Assembly (NCBI GenBank): GCA_019057385.1
Contig: JAHQJS010000007.1
Coordinates: forward strand, 372,001 to 436,000
Source: Candidatus Borrarchaeum weybense
Lineage (GTDB): Archaea; Asgardarchaeota; Sifarchaeia; Borrarchaeales; Borrarchaeaceae
DNA length: 64,000 nt
Direction of reading: 5' to 3'
The position numbers were made by a program, and so were the translations under genes. Under the pieces are notes generated by a model that saw nothing but the letters and a program-made list of their open reading frames with translations, made no database searches and was not told where the DNA came from. Shown in pieces: positions 11,090 through 20,973 of the stretch. Each line of letters opens with the position of its first letter. Position 1 is the stretch's first letter.

Positions 11090-11677
11090 TTACCACCAGT
11101 CACTTTTTGCGCGTTCCTTCCACTCAACTGCTTTTTCTACCTCAAAAAGTCTTTCTTCCAGCATCATACTACCAAGTTTAAGGAACACTTCCTCCACATT
11201 CTGATTGGTCTTGGCAGACGTTTCATAAAATGGAATGACTCTATTATATTGTTCCGAAAGTGTGTCTGCTAAAGTGTCGCCATCGCTTGCAGGCACCGCC
11301 CTCACAATATCTAGATCGCATTTGTTCCCCACGAGTATCATAGGTATAGACTGATCGATGTTGTTCATAAGGTCGTCTATCCATACCGAGATTTTCTTCA
11401 AAGACTCCATGCGAGTCACGTCATATACAAGAAGTGCGCCGTGAGCGCCGCGATAGTATGCTGACTGAAGAAACCTAAACCGTTCTTGTCCTGCAGTGTC
11501 CCAGATTTGCATCGTAATTTCTTGTCCTTCAATAGTATAAGGCTTCGTTCCAAATTCAACGCCGATAGTTGAAATGTAGGCTCTATCAAACTTGCCATAA
11601 CAGGTTCTGATTGTTATACTTGATTTCCCAACCGCACCGTCCCCAATCACTACAACCTTAAAGATATTTTTCTTCAT
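11090..11677 (-). CDS. Rab-like small GTPase
   Basis: GDGAVGKSS, TIGVEF, WDTAGQERFRFLQSAYYRGAHGALLVYDVT, GNKCD, ETSAK. Confidence 0.95.
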   Translation of the reverse strand: MKKNIFKVVVIGDGAVGKSSITIRTCYGKFDRAYISTIGVEFGTKPYTIEGQEITMQIWDTAGQERFRFLQSAYYRGAHGALLVYDVTRMESLKKISVWIDDLMNNIDQSIPMILVGNKCDLDIVRAVPASDGDTLADTLSEQYNRVIPFYETSAKTNQNVEEVFLKLGSMMLEERLFEVEKAVEWKERAKSDWW

Positions 11678-11833
11678 CTTTCATGTCACCCTATCTGAAC
11701 ATGTTAATGAGGCGTAACAGAATCACCAGGAGAAGCATATCTAATCTTTAATTACCATTTTGACAGAATTATGAGTACATCTACACTAGGACTAATATTT
11801 ACAGAACTCACAATAATAATTAGTTTTTAGACT

Positions 11834-12424
11834 TTACCACCAGTCATTTTTTGCTCGTTCCTTCCACTCAACTGCTTTTTCTACCTCAAAAAGCCGTTCT
11901 TCCAGCATCATACTACCAAGTTTAAGGAACACTTCCTCCACATTCTGATTGGTCTTTGCTGACGTTTCAAAAAACGGAATATCCTGCTGATAGTGTTTAG
12001 AAAGATGTTTCGCTAAATGCTCCCCCTCATCTGTGTCAACTGATCTTATATCATCTAAATCACACTTATTCCCTATAATTATAGTCGGCAAAGAAGTGCC
12101 AACATTTCCCGTAAGGTAACCCATCCAGATTGGTATCCTCTCAAATGATTGTCGTCTAGTCACATCATATACGACCAAAGCACCATGTGCACCACTATAG
12201 TACGCTGGTTGCAGAAAACGAAATCGTTCTTGTCCTGCAGTATCCCAGATCTGCAGTTTGACTTTTTGTCCCTTAATTGTGCACATCTTCATTCCAAACT
12301 CAACGCCAATAGTCATTAAATACTCTCCGTCAAATTGACCATGGCATATTCTCACAGTTATACTTGTTTTTCCGACGGCACCGTCTCCAATAACGACAAC
12401 CTTGAAAAGATTTTGTTTCGCCAT
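11834..12424 (-). CDS. Rab-like small GTPase
   Basis: GDGAVGKTS, WDTAGQERF, GNKCDLD, ETSAK. Confidence 0.95.
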   Translation of the reverse strand: MAKQNLFKVVVIGDGAVGKTSITVRICHGQFDGEYLMTIGVEFGMKMCTIKGQKVKLQIWDTAGQERFRFLQPAYYSGAHGALVVYDVTRRQSFERIPIWMGYLTGNVGTSLPTIIIGNKCDLDDIRSVDTDEGEHLAKHLSKHYQQDIPFFETSAKTNQNVEEVFLKLGSMMLEERLFEVEKAVEWKERAKNDWW

Positions 12425-12462
12425 TATTTCACCATTTTAGTAAATTTTTTCTTTTTAAAAAA

Positions 12463-13050
12463 TTACCACCAAGTACCTTCTGCACGTTCTTTCCATTCTT
12501 CAGCATTCTTAAATTCAATAAGCCGTTCTTCTAGCATCAATGAGCCGAGTTTAATAAATAACTCCTCTACATTCTGATTGGTTTTGGCAGACGCTTCAAA
12601 GAAGGGAATTACTCTTTTATACTCAGTTGAAAGTTTTTCTGCTAAAAGTTTACCTTCCTCGAAGGTGACCACTCTCAATTCATCTAGATCACACTTATTT
12701 CCTACGAGAATAGTAGGAATAGGATCAGTAATTGTACTAAGAAGATTGTCCATCCATGAAGGAATTTTGTCGAAAGACTCCTTGCGAGTTATATCGTACA
12801 CAAGAAGTGCTCCATGTGACCCCCGATAATATGCTGGCTGGAGAAAACGAAACCTTTCTTGTCCTGCAGTATCCCAGATTTGCATTCTAATCTCGTCATT
12901 CTCAACCGTACAAGCCTTTGTTCCAAACTCGACACCAATAGTCATCAAGTATTCTCCGTCAAATTGACCATGACAAGTCCTAACTGTTATACTTGTTTTT
13001 CCGACAGCGCCATCTCCAATAACAACGATCTTGAAAAGACTATTGTCCAT
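12463..13050 (-). CDS. Rab-like small GTPase
   Basis: GDGAVGKTS, TIGVEF, WDTAGQERF, GNKCDLD, EASAK. Confidence 0.95.
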   Translation of the reverse strand: MDNSLFKIVVIGDGAVGKTSITVRTCHGQFDGEYLMTIGVEFGTKACTVENDEIRMQIWDTAGQERFRFLQPAYYRGSHGALLVYDITRKESFDKIPSWMDNLLSTITDPIPTILVGNKCDLDELRVVTFEEGKLLAEKLSTEYKRVIPFFEASAKTNQNVEELFIKLGSLMLEERLIEFKNAEEWKERAEGTWW

Positions 13051-13320
13051 TTTTTATACCACCATGCCAAATACATACTTTCTGAACTAGTTCTTTACTT
13101 TTTCTTGAAAATTATCGAGGAATTATCTCTTCCTTTGTTCCCTTACGTTTTGATGTTCGGAAGTTATTCCCAAGATTCGAGCAGTTTGTTAATACTTAAG
13201 TTTTCTAGTAAATTTCTTCTCAATTAAAGAGCGAAAAAATTCCAATTTCATTTCTAGCTCTAATTTTAATTTCAATTTTGCTAACTAATTTATGTTATAT
13301 CACAATCTAGTTTTCGTAGA

Positions 13321-14415
13321 TTATTTCCACTCATCCCACAATTTAGAAAAAATACTTGCCAACGAGATGAGGTCCTGTTTATTGTGGTCAACGATAGGGA
13401 TTAAAGGTCCTGGATTTTCTGTTTTCAAATATGTATCATAAAAATCTGGAATTAGAGTATTTGGTACATCATCTTCCCTTTTGATTCCAAGCAGATGATT
13501 TTCTATGGTATTTAATCGACAATTTGGTAGGTGTTCTTTCCACGCACGCCTTGAGAAATGAAGTAAGTCAATGTTGAAATGCTTGAGATCTGCATCCATC
13601 CCATAATAAGCAACACGTTCCTGTATATAGGGAACATCAAAGGCACGTCCGTTATATGTAACTAAGGCAGCACTCTCTTTAAAATGAGAAAGGGTAGCTG
13701 CTATTGCTCCAGCCTCTTCTGAGATATCACGCAATAAATATTGACTTATTGAAATTTTTTTACCTGAAATATGAGCGATACCAAACAATATTATTGGCCT
13801 TGTAAAGAATCCAAGTGTTTCTATATCGAGAAACACAAAATCTTCCTTATTATATAGACCTGACGCATATAACATAAGTGGGTGCGACTTTGGAAAGCGT
13901 TTTCCAATCCAATCAATTATGTTGACAAGGTCAAATTCGTCAAAGAATGTCAAGAATTCTTTAGCTTTGCTTCTGAATCGTGGATGTCCAATAAGATCTT
14001 TGATAGTCTTGTATCCTTTCCGTTTTAATTGAAGTTCAGTTTTCTCTCTAATGCCAAAAATAAGCTTAAGATCTGATAATATTTTTTTTCTCATTTCATC
14101 TTTGTCTGGTTTTATTAGACTAACTTCGGTGTGATCTGATAGGCAATAACATGCACCCATTTCCGTTGTAAGTTCTTCTCCACTAAGCACATCTTCGATT
14201 TTTGCCCCTTCATACCTATCAAGCAAGTCGATCTTCAATTTTTGGGCTTCTAAATATTTAAAATCAAGTATAAACGAAGGGATAAATCCTGTTTCGACTA
14301 ATGGTTCTTCAGCAGTAATTTCAAATTCTTTTGCAATATCTACTCGTTCTCTGAACTTTCTTCCTATGTTATCGAAGAAATCTTCCATGCTATCCTTTGT
14401 CTCCTGCTTGTTCAT
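13321..14415 (-). CDS. YprB-like RNase H-fold exonuclease
   Basis: DFVFLDIETLGFF, LVTYNGRAFDVPYI, DHNKQDLISL. Confidence 0.8.
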   Translation of the reverse strand: MNKQETKDSMEDFFDNIGRKFRERVDIAKEFEITAEEPLVETGFIPSFILDFKYLEAQKLKIDLLDRYEGAKIEDVLSGEELTTEMGACYCLSDHTEVSLIKPDKDEMRKKILSDLKLIFGIREKTELQLKRKGYKTIKDLIGHPRFRSKAKEFLTFFDEFDLVNIIDWIGKRFPKSHPLMLYASGLYNKEDFVFLDIETLGFFTRPIILFGIAHISGKKISISQYLLRDISEEAGAIAATLSHFKESAALVTYNGRAFDVPYIQERVAYYGMDADLKHFNIDLLHFSRRAWKEHLPNCRLNTIENHLLGIKREDDVPNTLIPDFYDTYLKTENPGPLIPIVDHNKQDLISLASIFSKLWDEWK

Positions 14416-14637
14416 CTAATTTCCTTATTTTTGTCGCTCGTGACTTATGGATTATAAATATCTATATTCTATTAAGATTATAAAAAGATCGCCTTAAAAA
14501 TAGGAAAGCATGTTCTTTCTAAAGAATAAATTTTCCTAAAGATAGGAAACAACATTCTTTTAATCTGACATTAGATTCTAAAAAACAAAAAAATAAAAGA
14601 TTTTCACAGAGCCCAGACTTTTATAGTGCTCAAACAT

Positions 14638-15435
14638 TTAATTTAGTATTTCACCATTTATGTTAATGGTTACTGTTTCAAACGGAATGCTACTACCTGC
14701 CTCTTTCATTGCTTGTTCTACAACTCTTACAAGACCTGAGCAGCAAGGAACTTCCATCTTCACAATTGTTATGCTTTTAGGAGTTGATGTCTGAATTATT
14801 TGTGCTAATTTCATCACATAAGCATTGGCATCATCAAGTTTTGGACAACCAACTGCGATTGCGTTACCCTTTACAAAATCCTGATGAAAATTGCCATAAG
14901 AAAATGGAACACAATCTGCAATTATTGCTAAGTCTGCATTCTTAAAATATGGCGCAGATGGCGGAACTAAATGTATCTGTACAGGCCATTGTCGTAGCTG
15001 GCTTTCCAGTTTCACTGTTTCTTTAGGGGCAGTCTCCTCTTTATCCCATTGAAGCATCTGTACTGAAGGACAACCACCACATCCTCCTCCTGTTTCAGTT
15101 TTTTGTAATTGTAGTGCAGGTAATTCGTGTGCATGTTCTTCCATATGCTGTTTATGTGATTCTAGCATCTCAGGCGTCAATTCTTTTATTCGAGCGATTA
15201 CCGCATCTTCATTGTAAGCCTCTACTTCTTTTTCCTCAATTATCAACGCTCCAGTGGGACAGGCACCAAGACAGGCACCAAGTCCATCACAGTAAAACTC
15301 TTTTACTAGCCTGGCTTTAAGCCCATTAGGTGTATCAACTAGTTCTAAAGCCTGCTCGGCGCAATTGGGTATGCATTCGCCACAACCAGTACACAATTCT
15401 TCATCAATTGTGATGATTTTTCTTTTTACTTTCAT
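14638..15435 (-). CDS. 4Fe-4S dicluster ferredoxin-domain protein
   Basis: CTGCGECIPNC and CDGLGACLGACPTGAL clusters plus further Cys motifs (GGGCGGCPS, PCCSG). Confidence 0.85.
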   Translation of the reverse strand: MKVKRKIITIDEELCTGCGECIPNCAEQALELVDTPNGLKARLVKEFYCDGLGACLGACPTGALIIEEKEVEAYNEDAVIARIKELTPEMLESHKQHMEEHAHELPALQLQKTETGGGCGGCPSVQMLQWDKEETAPKETVKLESQLRQWPVQIHLVPPSAPYFKNADLAIIADCVPFSYGNFHQDFVKGNAIAVGCPKLDDANAYVMKLAQIIQTSTPKSITIVKMEVPCCSGLVRVVEQAMKEAGSSIPFETVTININGEILN

Positions 15436-15546
15436 TGAAACACCTCAAATCAAATCATCGTTTGAATATACCACTGTCATCTTTAAAAGACTGCGCATGA
15501 AGGCAGAAATACGCTAAGAAAAATAATGATATTAATTAAATGCGTT

Positions 15547-16395
15547 TCACGGGAGATAATCTATAAAAAACTTATCAAGTCCTAAATCTCGTATTCGATT
15601 CCAATCTTGTTTTAGATAGGGATGAATATGCTTTTTAAATTCTTCAGAATACTTCTTACTTCCCAGATACTCTTCAAGAACAACCAATGTAGATTTACAT
15701 AAATCATGAATGGTTGCCTTTACAGTTTCAGCACTTAATTCTGGATTAAAAACATTTACACTCAAGACATCTAAAAAAGTCTCTTTTATGTCAAAAATTT
15801 GCGAAAGTTCTTCCACATTTAGAATATGCTTATGATACTCTATCGTTTCTTTTAATTGATCCTCAAGTTTTTGCTTAATTTTTCCTTTTTTGAAAAGAGG
15901 GAAAGTCATTTTAGCGATTCTAGAAAAAAGCTGTTGAAATACTTCCAATATATCCATTTTTTCAGCAATTGAAGTTGTAATCTTAACATCCATCCATGAG
16001 TGTATTAAATCTTCAATGATATCGTTGAATTTTTGAAATATTGTTTGTTCACCGCTCCAATTCAACCAGAACTCCCTACCTCCTTTCACCACAAAAGGAA
16101 ATTCCTGCAGAAATGAACTTTTTATATAGTCTACCTGCATTTTAAGATTTGATCTCTTGTCTTCTTTGTCTGCTGCTAAAACAAAAAGTAAGTTATGACT
16201 GAAACAATAGACAAAAATGTATTCTCCCATTTCCATACTTTCTATACCGAAACCACTTATTTCACTTTCTGCAAAGGTATAAACTGCGGACAAAAAACCA
16301 GATAACAGAACATCTTGTGCTTCAATAGATCCAAATCTTTTATGAAATACTGGTCTTCCAGTTTCTTTTTCGAGTATCCAGACATTTTGGATCAT
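15547..16395 (-). CDS. Longin-like domain protein, paralogue of next gene
   Basis: Start MIQNVWILEKETGRPVFHKRFGS...FLSAVYTFAESEISGFGIESMEMGEYIFVYCFSHNLLFVLAAD; upstream ORF extension lacks homology to paralogue. Confidence 0.65.
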   Translation of the reverse strand: MIQNVWILEKETGRPVFHKRFGSIEAQDVLLSGFLSAVYTFAESEISGFGIESMEMGEYIFVYCFSHNLLFVLAADKEDKRSNLKMQVDYIKSSFLQEFPFVVKGGREFWLNWSGEQTIFQKFNDIIEDLIHSWMDVKITTSIAEKMDILEVFQQLFSRIAKMTFPLFKKGKIKQKLEDQLKETIEYHKHILNVEELSQIFDIKETFLDVLSVNVFNPELSAETVKATIHDLCKSTLVVLEEYLGSKKYSEEFKKHIHPYLKQDWNRIRDLGLDKFFIDYLP

Positions 16396-16694
16396 GGGTC
16401 CTCCCCATAGCGAGTATAACCCTATTAATATTTGTGTTTTTCGCTCACGACAAAAAAGGCTATTTGCTATACTTAGTGTATTTGTATTTAACTCAATAGA
16501 ACTCATAAATTGAAGACATAAGATTCTTTTATCGCAATTTAAATTTCTTTTTAGCTCTTAGTCGAATGAGAATGCATTTTAATAATACAAAATATTGAAT
16601 ATTGTGATACTTTGGTGTACAAGATATTTAGTGTGCATTAAAATTGTTTACAAGTCTCCATCAAGGAAACCCCTACCGTTTAGCATGAAATAGC

Positions 16695-17540
16695 TCACAT
16701 GACGTAATTAATGAAAAACTTATCAAGCTCCAATTCGCGTATTCTATCCCAATCTTGTTTAACGTATGGGAAGACATGAGTTCGAAATTCTTCACCAAAA
16801 CTTTTCTTTCCCATGTATTCCTGGAGAACATCTAGTATCGTTTTGCATAAATCTAAAAGTGTTAGCTTCAGTGTTGAAACAGTTAATTCAGGATTAAAGA
16901 CATTTACAGATAACACATCAAGAAAGGTCTTTTCACTATCATATATACTTGAAAGTTCTTCTATGTTTAAAACACTCTTATGAGCTTTTATTATTTCCAT
17001 TAACTTGAGCTCTAAATTTGCTTTAATTGACATCTCTCTAAAATATGGAAAGCTAATTTTTGCTATCCTTGAAAAAATCTGCTGAAAAACCTCTAAAAAG
17101 TCCATTTTTTCAGCAATAGATGTCGTAGCTTCGACCTCTACCCAAGAGCCTATTAAATCCCTCAAAGGAAACATAAATTTTTTGAATTTATCTCGATCTC
17201 CAAGCCAATTCCTGAGAAAGTCCTCATGATTTTCTTTGAGACCAGGAAATTCGTCTATAAAACTATCCCTTATTAAATCAATCTGTGCTTTAAGGCTAGA
17301 TGAACTATCTGTCTTATCCGCTGCCATAACAAAAAGAAGTCCGTGTGAAAGGCAATAAATCATATTATAGTCTCCCATTTCCATGCTTTCTATACCAAGA
17401 CCACCTATTTCCGTCTCAGCAAACGAATATATAGCAGATAAAAATCCTGATAGCAAATCTTCTTCCGTCTCGATAGAACCTAGTTTATCGTGAAACAGAA
17501 GCCTTCCACTTTTCTCTAGAATCCACACATTATGAATCAT
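16695..17540 (-). CDS. Longin-like domain protein, paralogue of preceding gene
   Basis: MIHNVWILEKSGRLLFHDKLGS...FLSAIYSFAETEIGGLGIESMEMGDYNMIYCLSHGLLFVMAAD; shared C-terminus RIRELELDKFFINY. Confidence 0.65.
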   Translation of the reverse strand: MIHNVWILEKSGRLLFHDKLGSIETEEDLLSGFLSAIYSFAETEIGGLGIESMEMGDYNMIYCLSHGLLFVMAADKTDSSSSLKAQIDLIRDSFIDEFPGLKENHEDFLRNWLGDRDKFKKFMFPLRDLIGSWVEVEATTSIAEKMDFLEVFQQIFSRIAKISFPYFREMSIKANLELKLMEIIKAHKSVLNIEELSSIYDSEKTFLDVLSVNVFNPELTVSTLKLTLLDLCKTILDVLQEYMGKKSFGEEFRTHVFPYVKQDWDRIRELELDKFFINYVM

Positions 17541-17744
17541 AGTGCTCACATGACAAAATTAAGTATTTTTAAGACTTTTTCCGTATTAAACGCCCTATCC
17601 CTGCTTACTAGTATACTTATCATGGTTTAATAAAAAAGTTGTCCCTTAAAAAAGGAATATTCGAATGTAACTGTAACTTCTAAACTTCTGATAGTCTCGC
17701 TTCTTACGATAAGCTCAATTTTACTGATAATAAGCGTGCTAAAA

Positions 17745-19157
17745 TTAATTTCCTGGCAGTTTACATTCCGTTAACTCTTCGTCTCGTAATTTTCCTCTCA
17801 CGAGCGATGCAAAAACACCCACAATACAAAGGATGACGAAGATGATAAATGCTACTTGCACACTCATTAAGAAGAGTGGATAATTTTCAGGAGTTATTTG
17901 AACTCGTCCGATGAATAAGTTAAACAATAGCATTGCTGTTGCCATGCTGAGCAGTTGCCCAATCAGACGCATCGTTCCAACCATTCCAGAAGCTACACCG
18001 TAACATTTCTTCTCGACTGAGCTCATAATTGCATTTGTATTGGGAGATGAAAATAACGCAAAGCCTAAGCCAAGGAGACATAAACTCGCTATGATAAACT
18101 CCAATGCTGTTGTTTCTGATAGAATAAAAGCGAATATTGAAAGTCCTACGACGATCAATGTCATACCACTTGAGGCAACGATACGCGGTTCAATTCTGTC
18201 AGAAAGCTTGCCAGCAAATGGTGAAAAAATTGCTTGCATAACTGGTTGTGCCAATAGAATCATACCCGCATTTAGAGGGCTAAAATTTTTTATGTACTGT
18301 AAATATAAACTTAAAAGAAAACCTACAGCAAATGTTGCACTATAATTAATCAACGCAGCCATATTAGAGAAAGTAAAGACTCTGTTTGTTCTAAATAGAG
18401 TTACATCCAAAATAGGATGTTCCACCTTCAATTCCCAGAAAATAAAAAGAGTAAGTCCTAAAAAGCCTGCTAAAATTAACCATGCCCCCATTATCGCTGG
18501 CAACAAAGAAAGTCCATACATAATCGCTATAAGCATAACGCTCCAAAGTATAGAACCAGTATAATCGAATTTTTCTCCCTCTGCTTCTGCCCATTCTTTC
18601 CCTTTAAATTTCCAGAAAATAAAAATAAGTGTTATTGCGCCTAGAGGCACGTTTGAAAGAAATACGCTTCTCCATCCGAACTGTTGGGTTAGAAATCCGC
18701 CTAAGAATGGACCAACAGAAAGTCCAAAATAAACAGCGGCCACATTAATTCCCAATGCTTTACCTCGCTCTCCTGGAGGGAATACTGAAGTCAAAATTGC
18801 GACGCCTGTGCCGAAGATCATTGAAGCGCCAAAGCCCTCTATAAAACGAAAGGCAACAAGCCATTCTCCAGATGGTGAATTCGCTGAAAGGATGGCAGAA
18901 AGTGTGTAAATGAATATACCAATACTGAACACCTTTTTTCTTCCGTAAATATCAGCTATTCTTCCAATTGAGACCAAAAAAATTGCAGCTGCCAAAAGGT
19001 AAGCTGTAGCAACCCAACTTAATAACACAGCATCCATTCCATACTCATTGGCAATTGTGGGAAGAGCAATGTTAACAGCCGAACCCATGAAGGGTGTAAG
19101 GAATCCTGCCATAGTAGCTACAATTAACGCATACTTCTTGATTTCATCATCATTCAT
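17745..19157 (-). CDS. MFS drug transporter, DHA2-like
   Basis: Multiple TM helices; GRIADIYGRKKVF; GKLSDRIEPR. Confidence 0.9.
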   Translation of the reverse strand: MNDDEIKKYALIVATMAGFLTPFMGSAVNIALPTIANEYGMDAVLLSWVATAYLLAAAIFLVSIGRIADIYGRKKVFSIGIFIYTLSAILSANSPSGEWLVAFRFIEGFGASMIFGTGVAILTSVFPPGERGKALGINVAAVYFGLSVGPFLGGFLTQQFGWRSVFLSNVPLGAITLIFIFWKFKGKEWAEAEGEKFDYTGSILWSVMLIAIMYGLSLLPAIMGAWLILAGFLGLTLFIFWELKVEHPILDVTLFRTNRVFTFSNMAALINYSATFAVGFLLSLYLQYIKNFSPLNAGMILLAQPVMQAIFSPFAGKLSDRIEPRIVASSGMTLIVVGLSIFAFILSETTALEFIIASLCLLGLGFALFSSPNTNAIMSSVEKKCYGVASGMVGTMRLIGQLLSMATAMLLFNLFIGRVQITPENYPLFLMSVQVAFIIFVILCIVGVFASLVRGKLRDEELTECKLPGN

Positions 19158-19241
19158 AACGGTCGATCACTTATGACCGACTTATATGTCTTGCTATTTA
19201 AGTTATTAAAAAACTAAAATTCATCCATTGGCTTTTTTAAG

Positions 19242-19661
19242 TTATTCTAAATCCATTTTGTATCCGCAGTCACGACATTCGTATAAATAAAATGCGACTA
19301 GCCCTCCACATTTTGGACAACAATATTTATTCAGTTGTTCTTTCAACCAGTTTATTTCACCGATTTCCTTAATTCTTTTGAGATTATCAACTATCTCTTC
19401 TCGATACCTAAACTTTTTGTCACCTAGGTGAGATTTTTGGAGACGAGTGATCAGCGTACACGGTAACTCACTACATTGATTACAAGAATCAAATTTGTGT
19501 TCATCAATACAACAGCGTCGAATTTTGCAACCCCACTTACTGGTGCGTTTCTGAGTTCTATCATCAGAACTACAGCCATAACAAGTTCCTTTATAGAACG
19601 ATGGACAAGCACCACAGTATACTCCACAGGGGGCTGCTAAATCTTCGAGTTCGTGCTTCAT
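19242..19661 (-). CDS. Cys-rich DUF3795-like protein
   Basis: APCGVYCGACPSFYKGTCYGC...CNQCSELPC; C-terminal CPKCGG zinc ribbon. Confidence 0.7.
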   Translation of the reverse strand: MKHELEDLAAPCGVYCGACPSFYKGTCYGCSSDDRTQKRTSKWGCKIRRCCIDEHKFDSCNQCSELPCTLITRLQKSHLGDKKFRYREEIVDNLKRIKEIGEINWLKEQLNKYCCPKCGGLVAFYLYECRDCGYKMDLE

Positions 19662-19689
19662 AGCAATCAGCCATTGTAGTTTGCTATTG

Positions 19690-20316
19690 TTATTTTGACT
19701 TGACAGGCTGTCTTATTACCGTCTTCCATTTTTCTTCTGGAGTTCGCCTTGGATCTGATAAATATATTTCGTGGTGTTTTTCTATTAAGCCATCAAACTC
19801 GCAGTCATTATTTCGAATGAACTTGTGCAGTTTCTCTATTGTTGGTCCTTCGGCAGAATAATGACCGATATGCATTATTTGTGCGGATAATCCTTCTTGA
19901 AAACTCTCAAATCTAAGCTTAGGAAGAGCTGGTGGATTCTTTTTTTCCTTAACTTGTTCGATAGCTTCCTTGATTAAAGTTTTTGTCACTTGTGAAGGCT
20001 GTACGATCATTGCAGTCCATTTCCACGCATCTTTATTACCGACCAGAAAATCTTTCATGTTGTTAGACCACCAAAGACCTTCCAGTGGCATTACGACGTA
20101 GTCTTGTGCTGGTTTTTTCTTTTTCACCATAAACTTGACGGTGTAACTAACACTATAAAGTGCTTCAATTGCCACCTTGTATTCTTGAGCAGTATTAGGA
20201 TCGCCTTCACCGTCTAACATTAAAAAATTCATTTCAGGAACGTCAACAAAGACGCATTCTTTTGTTGATGGAAAGTATAAATGTTTTAGTTCTTTCTTTA
20301 AGTCTTTTTTTGCCAT
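19690..20316 (-). CDS. GyrI-like small-molecule-binding domain protein
   Basis: MLDGEGDPNTAQEYKVAIEALYSVSYTVKF; QIMHIGHYSAEGPTIEKLHKFI. Confidence 0.8.
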   Translation of the reverse strand: MAKKDLKKELKHLYFPSTKECVFVDVPEMNFLMLDGEGDPNTAQEYKVAIEALYSVSYTVKFMVKKKKPAQDYVVMPLEGLWWSNNMKDFLVGNKDAWKWTAMIVQPSQVTKTLIKEAIEQVKEKKNPPALPKLRFESFQEGLSAQIMHIGHYSAEGPTIEKLHKFIRNNDCEFDGLIEKHHEIYLSDPRRTPEEKWKTVIRQPVKSK

Positions 20317-20331
20317 AAGTTTTACCTCCTT

Positions 20332-20880
20332 TCATTTTATAATATCTTCTTCTATAAATTTGACAAATAATTCAAGCCACAACTTTTCTGTTTTTAAATA
20401 TGCTAAAGGTCTGCTAAAAAGTGCAGTTACAAAATAAGGAGAATTATTTTCTTCATGTTGATAGTGTGCTTTTTCAATGAAGTCAATACTTTGATCTAAA
20501 GATTTTATATACTTCTTTAAGCACTCAACAACTACATCAGGTTTTAAAATTGGGATATGAGCAATACCAAGGTCAAGAGGAGAGATTAATTTTGCGGGTT
20601 CTGATAGTAATACTCTGACTTTTTTTTGTAAAACTGAATTACCCTTTTTTGTTAGACTATAAACCCTCCTAGACGGTTTACCCTCGATATCCATCATCTT
20701 GCTGCCAATTAGACCTTTATCTTCGAGTTTATTCAACAAATAATAGATGCTCGAAAAACCTATTTCAGTCCAAGCACGATATCCTCTTTCCTCTATTACT
20801 TTCTCAATTTCGTAGCCATAACGAGATTTTTCTGCCAGTAATCCAAGTATAGCTGTTTCACGATTGGTTATTTTGGTCAT
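20332..20880 (-). CDS. PadR family transcriptional regulator
   Basis: ETAILGLLAEKSRYGYEIEKVIEERGYRAWTEIGFSSIYYLLNKLEDKGLI. Confidence 0.9.
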   Translation of the reverse strand: MTKITNRETAILGLLAEKSRYGYEIEKVIEERGYRAWTEIGFSSIYYLLNKLEDKGLIGSKMMDIEGKPSRRVYSLTKKGNSVLQKKVRVLLSEPAKLISPLDLGIAHIPILKPDVVVECLKKYIKSLDQSIDFIEKAHYQHEENNSPYFVTALFSRPLAYLKTEKLWLELFVKFIEEDIIK

Positions 20881-20897
20881 TTATATTCCGATTTTTC

Positions 20898-20917
20898 ATA
20901 TTCTAATTTTAGAATAT
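20898..20917. promoter_or_regulatory. Candidate PadR operator (perfect palindrome)
   Basis: ATATTCTAA-TT-TTAGAATAT between divergent genes, with a nearby half-site CTAGAATATT. Confidence 0.5.
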
Positions 20918-20973
20918 ATATTATAGTACTAGAATATTAACTTTATCTTCATCAATAGACAATGTATTAAAAC

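Noticed and set aside
12335-13227. Plus-strand ORFs across the GTPase genes
   Set aside because: Antisense to clear GTPase coding sequence
14500-14560. Two ATAGGAAA-like direct repeats upstream of the exonuclease gene
   Set aside because: Short and AT-rich; not distinguishable from chance without a background test
16396-16506. N-terminal 37-aa extension of the first longin-like ORF
   Set aside because: Its paralogue starts at the equivalent MI[QH]NVWILEK; the extension is most likely non-coding
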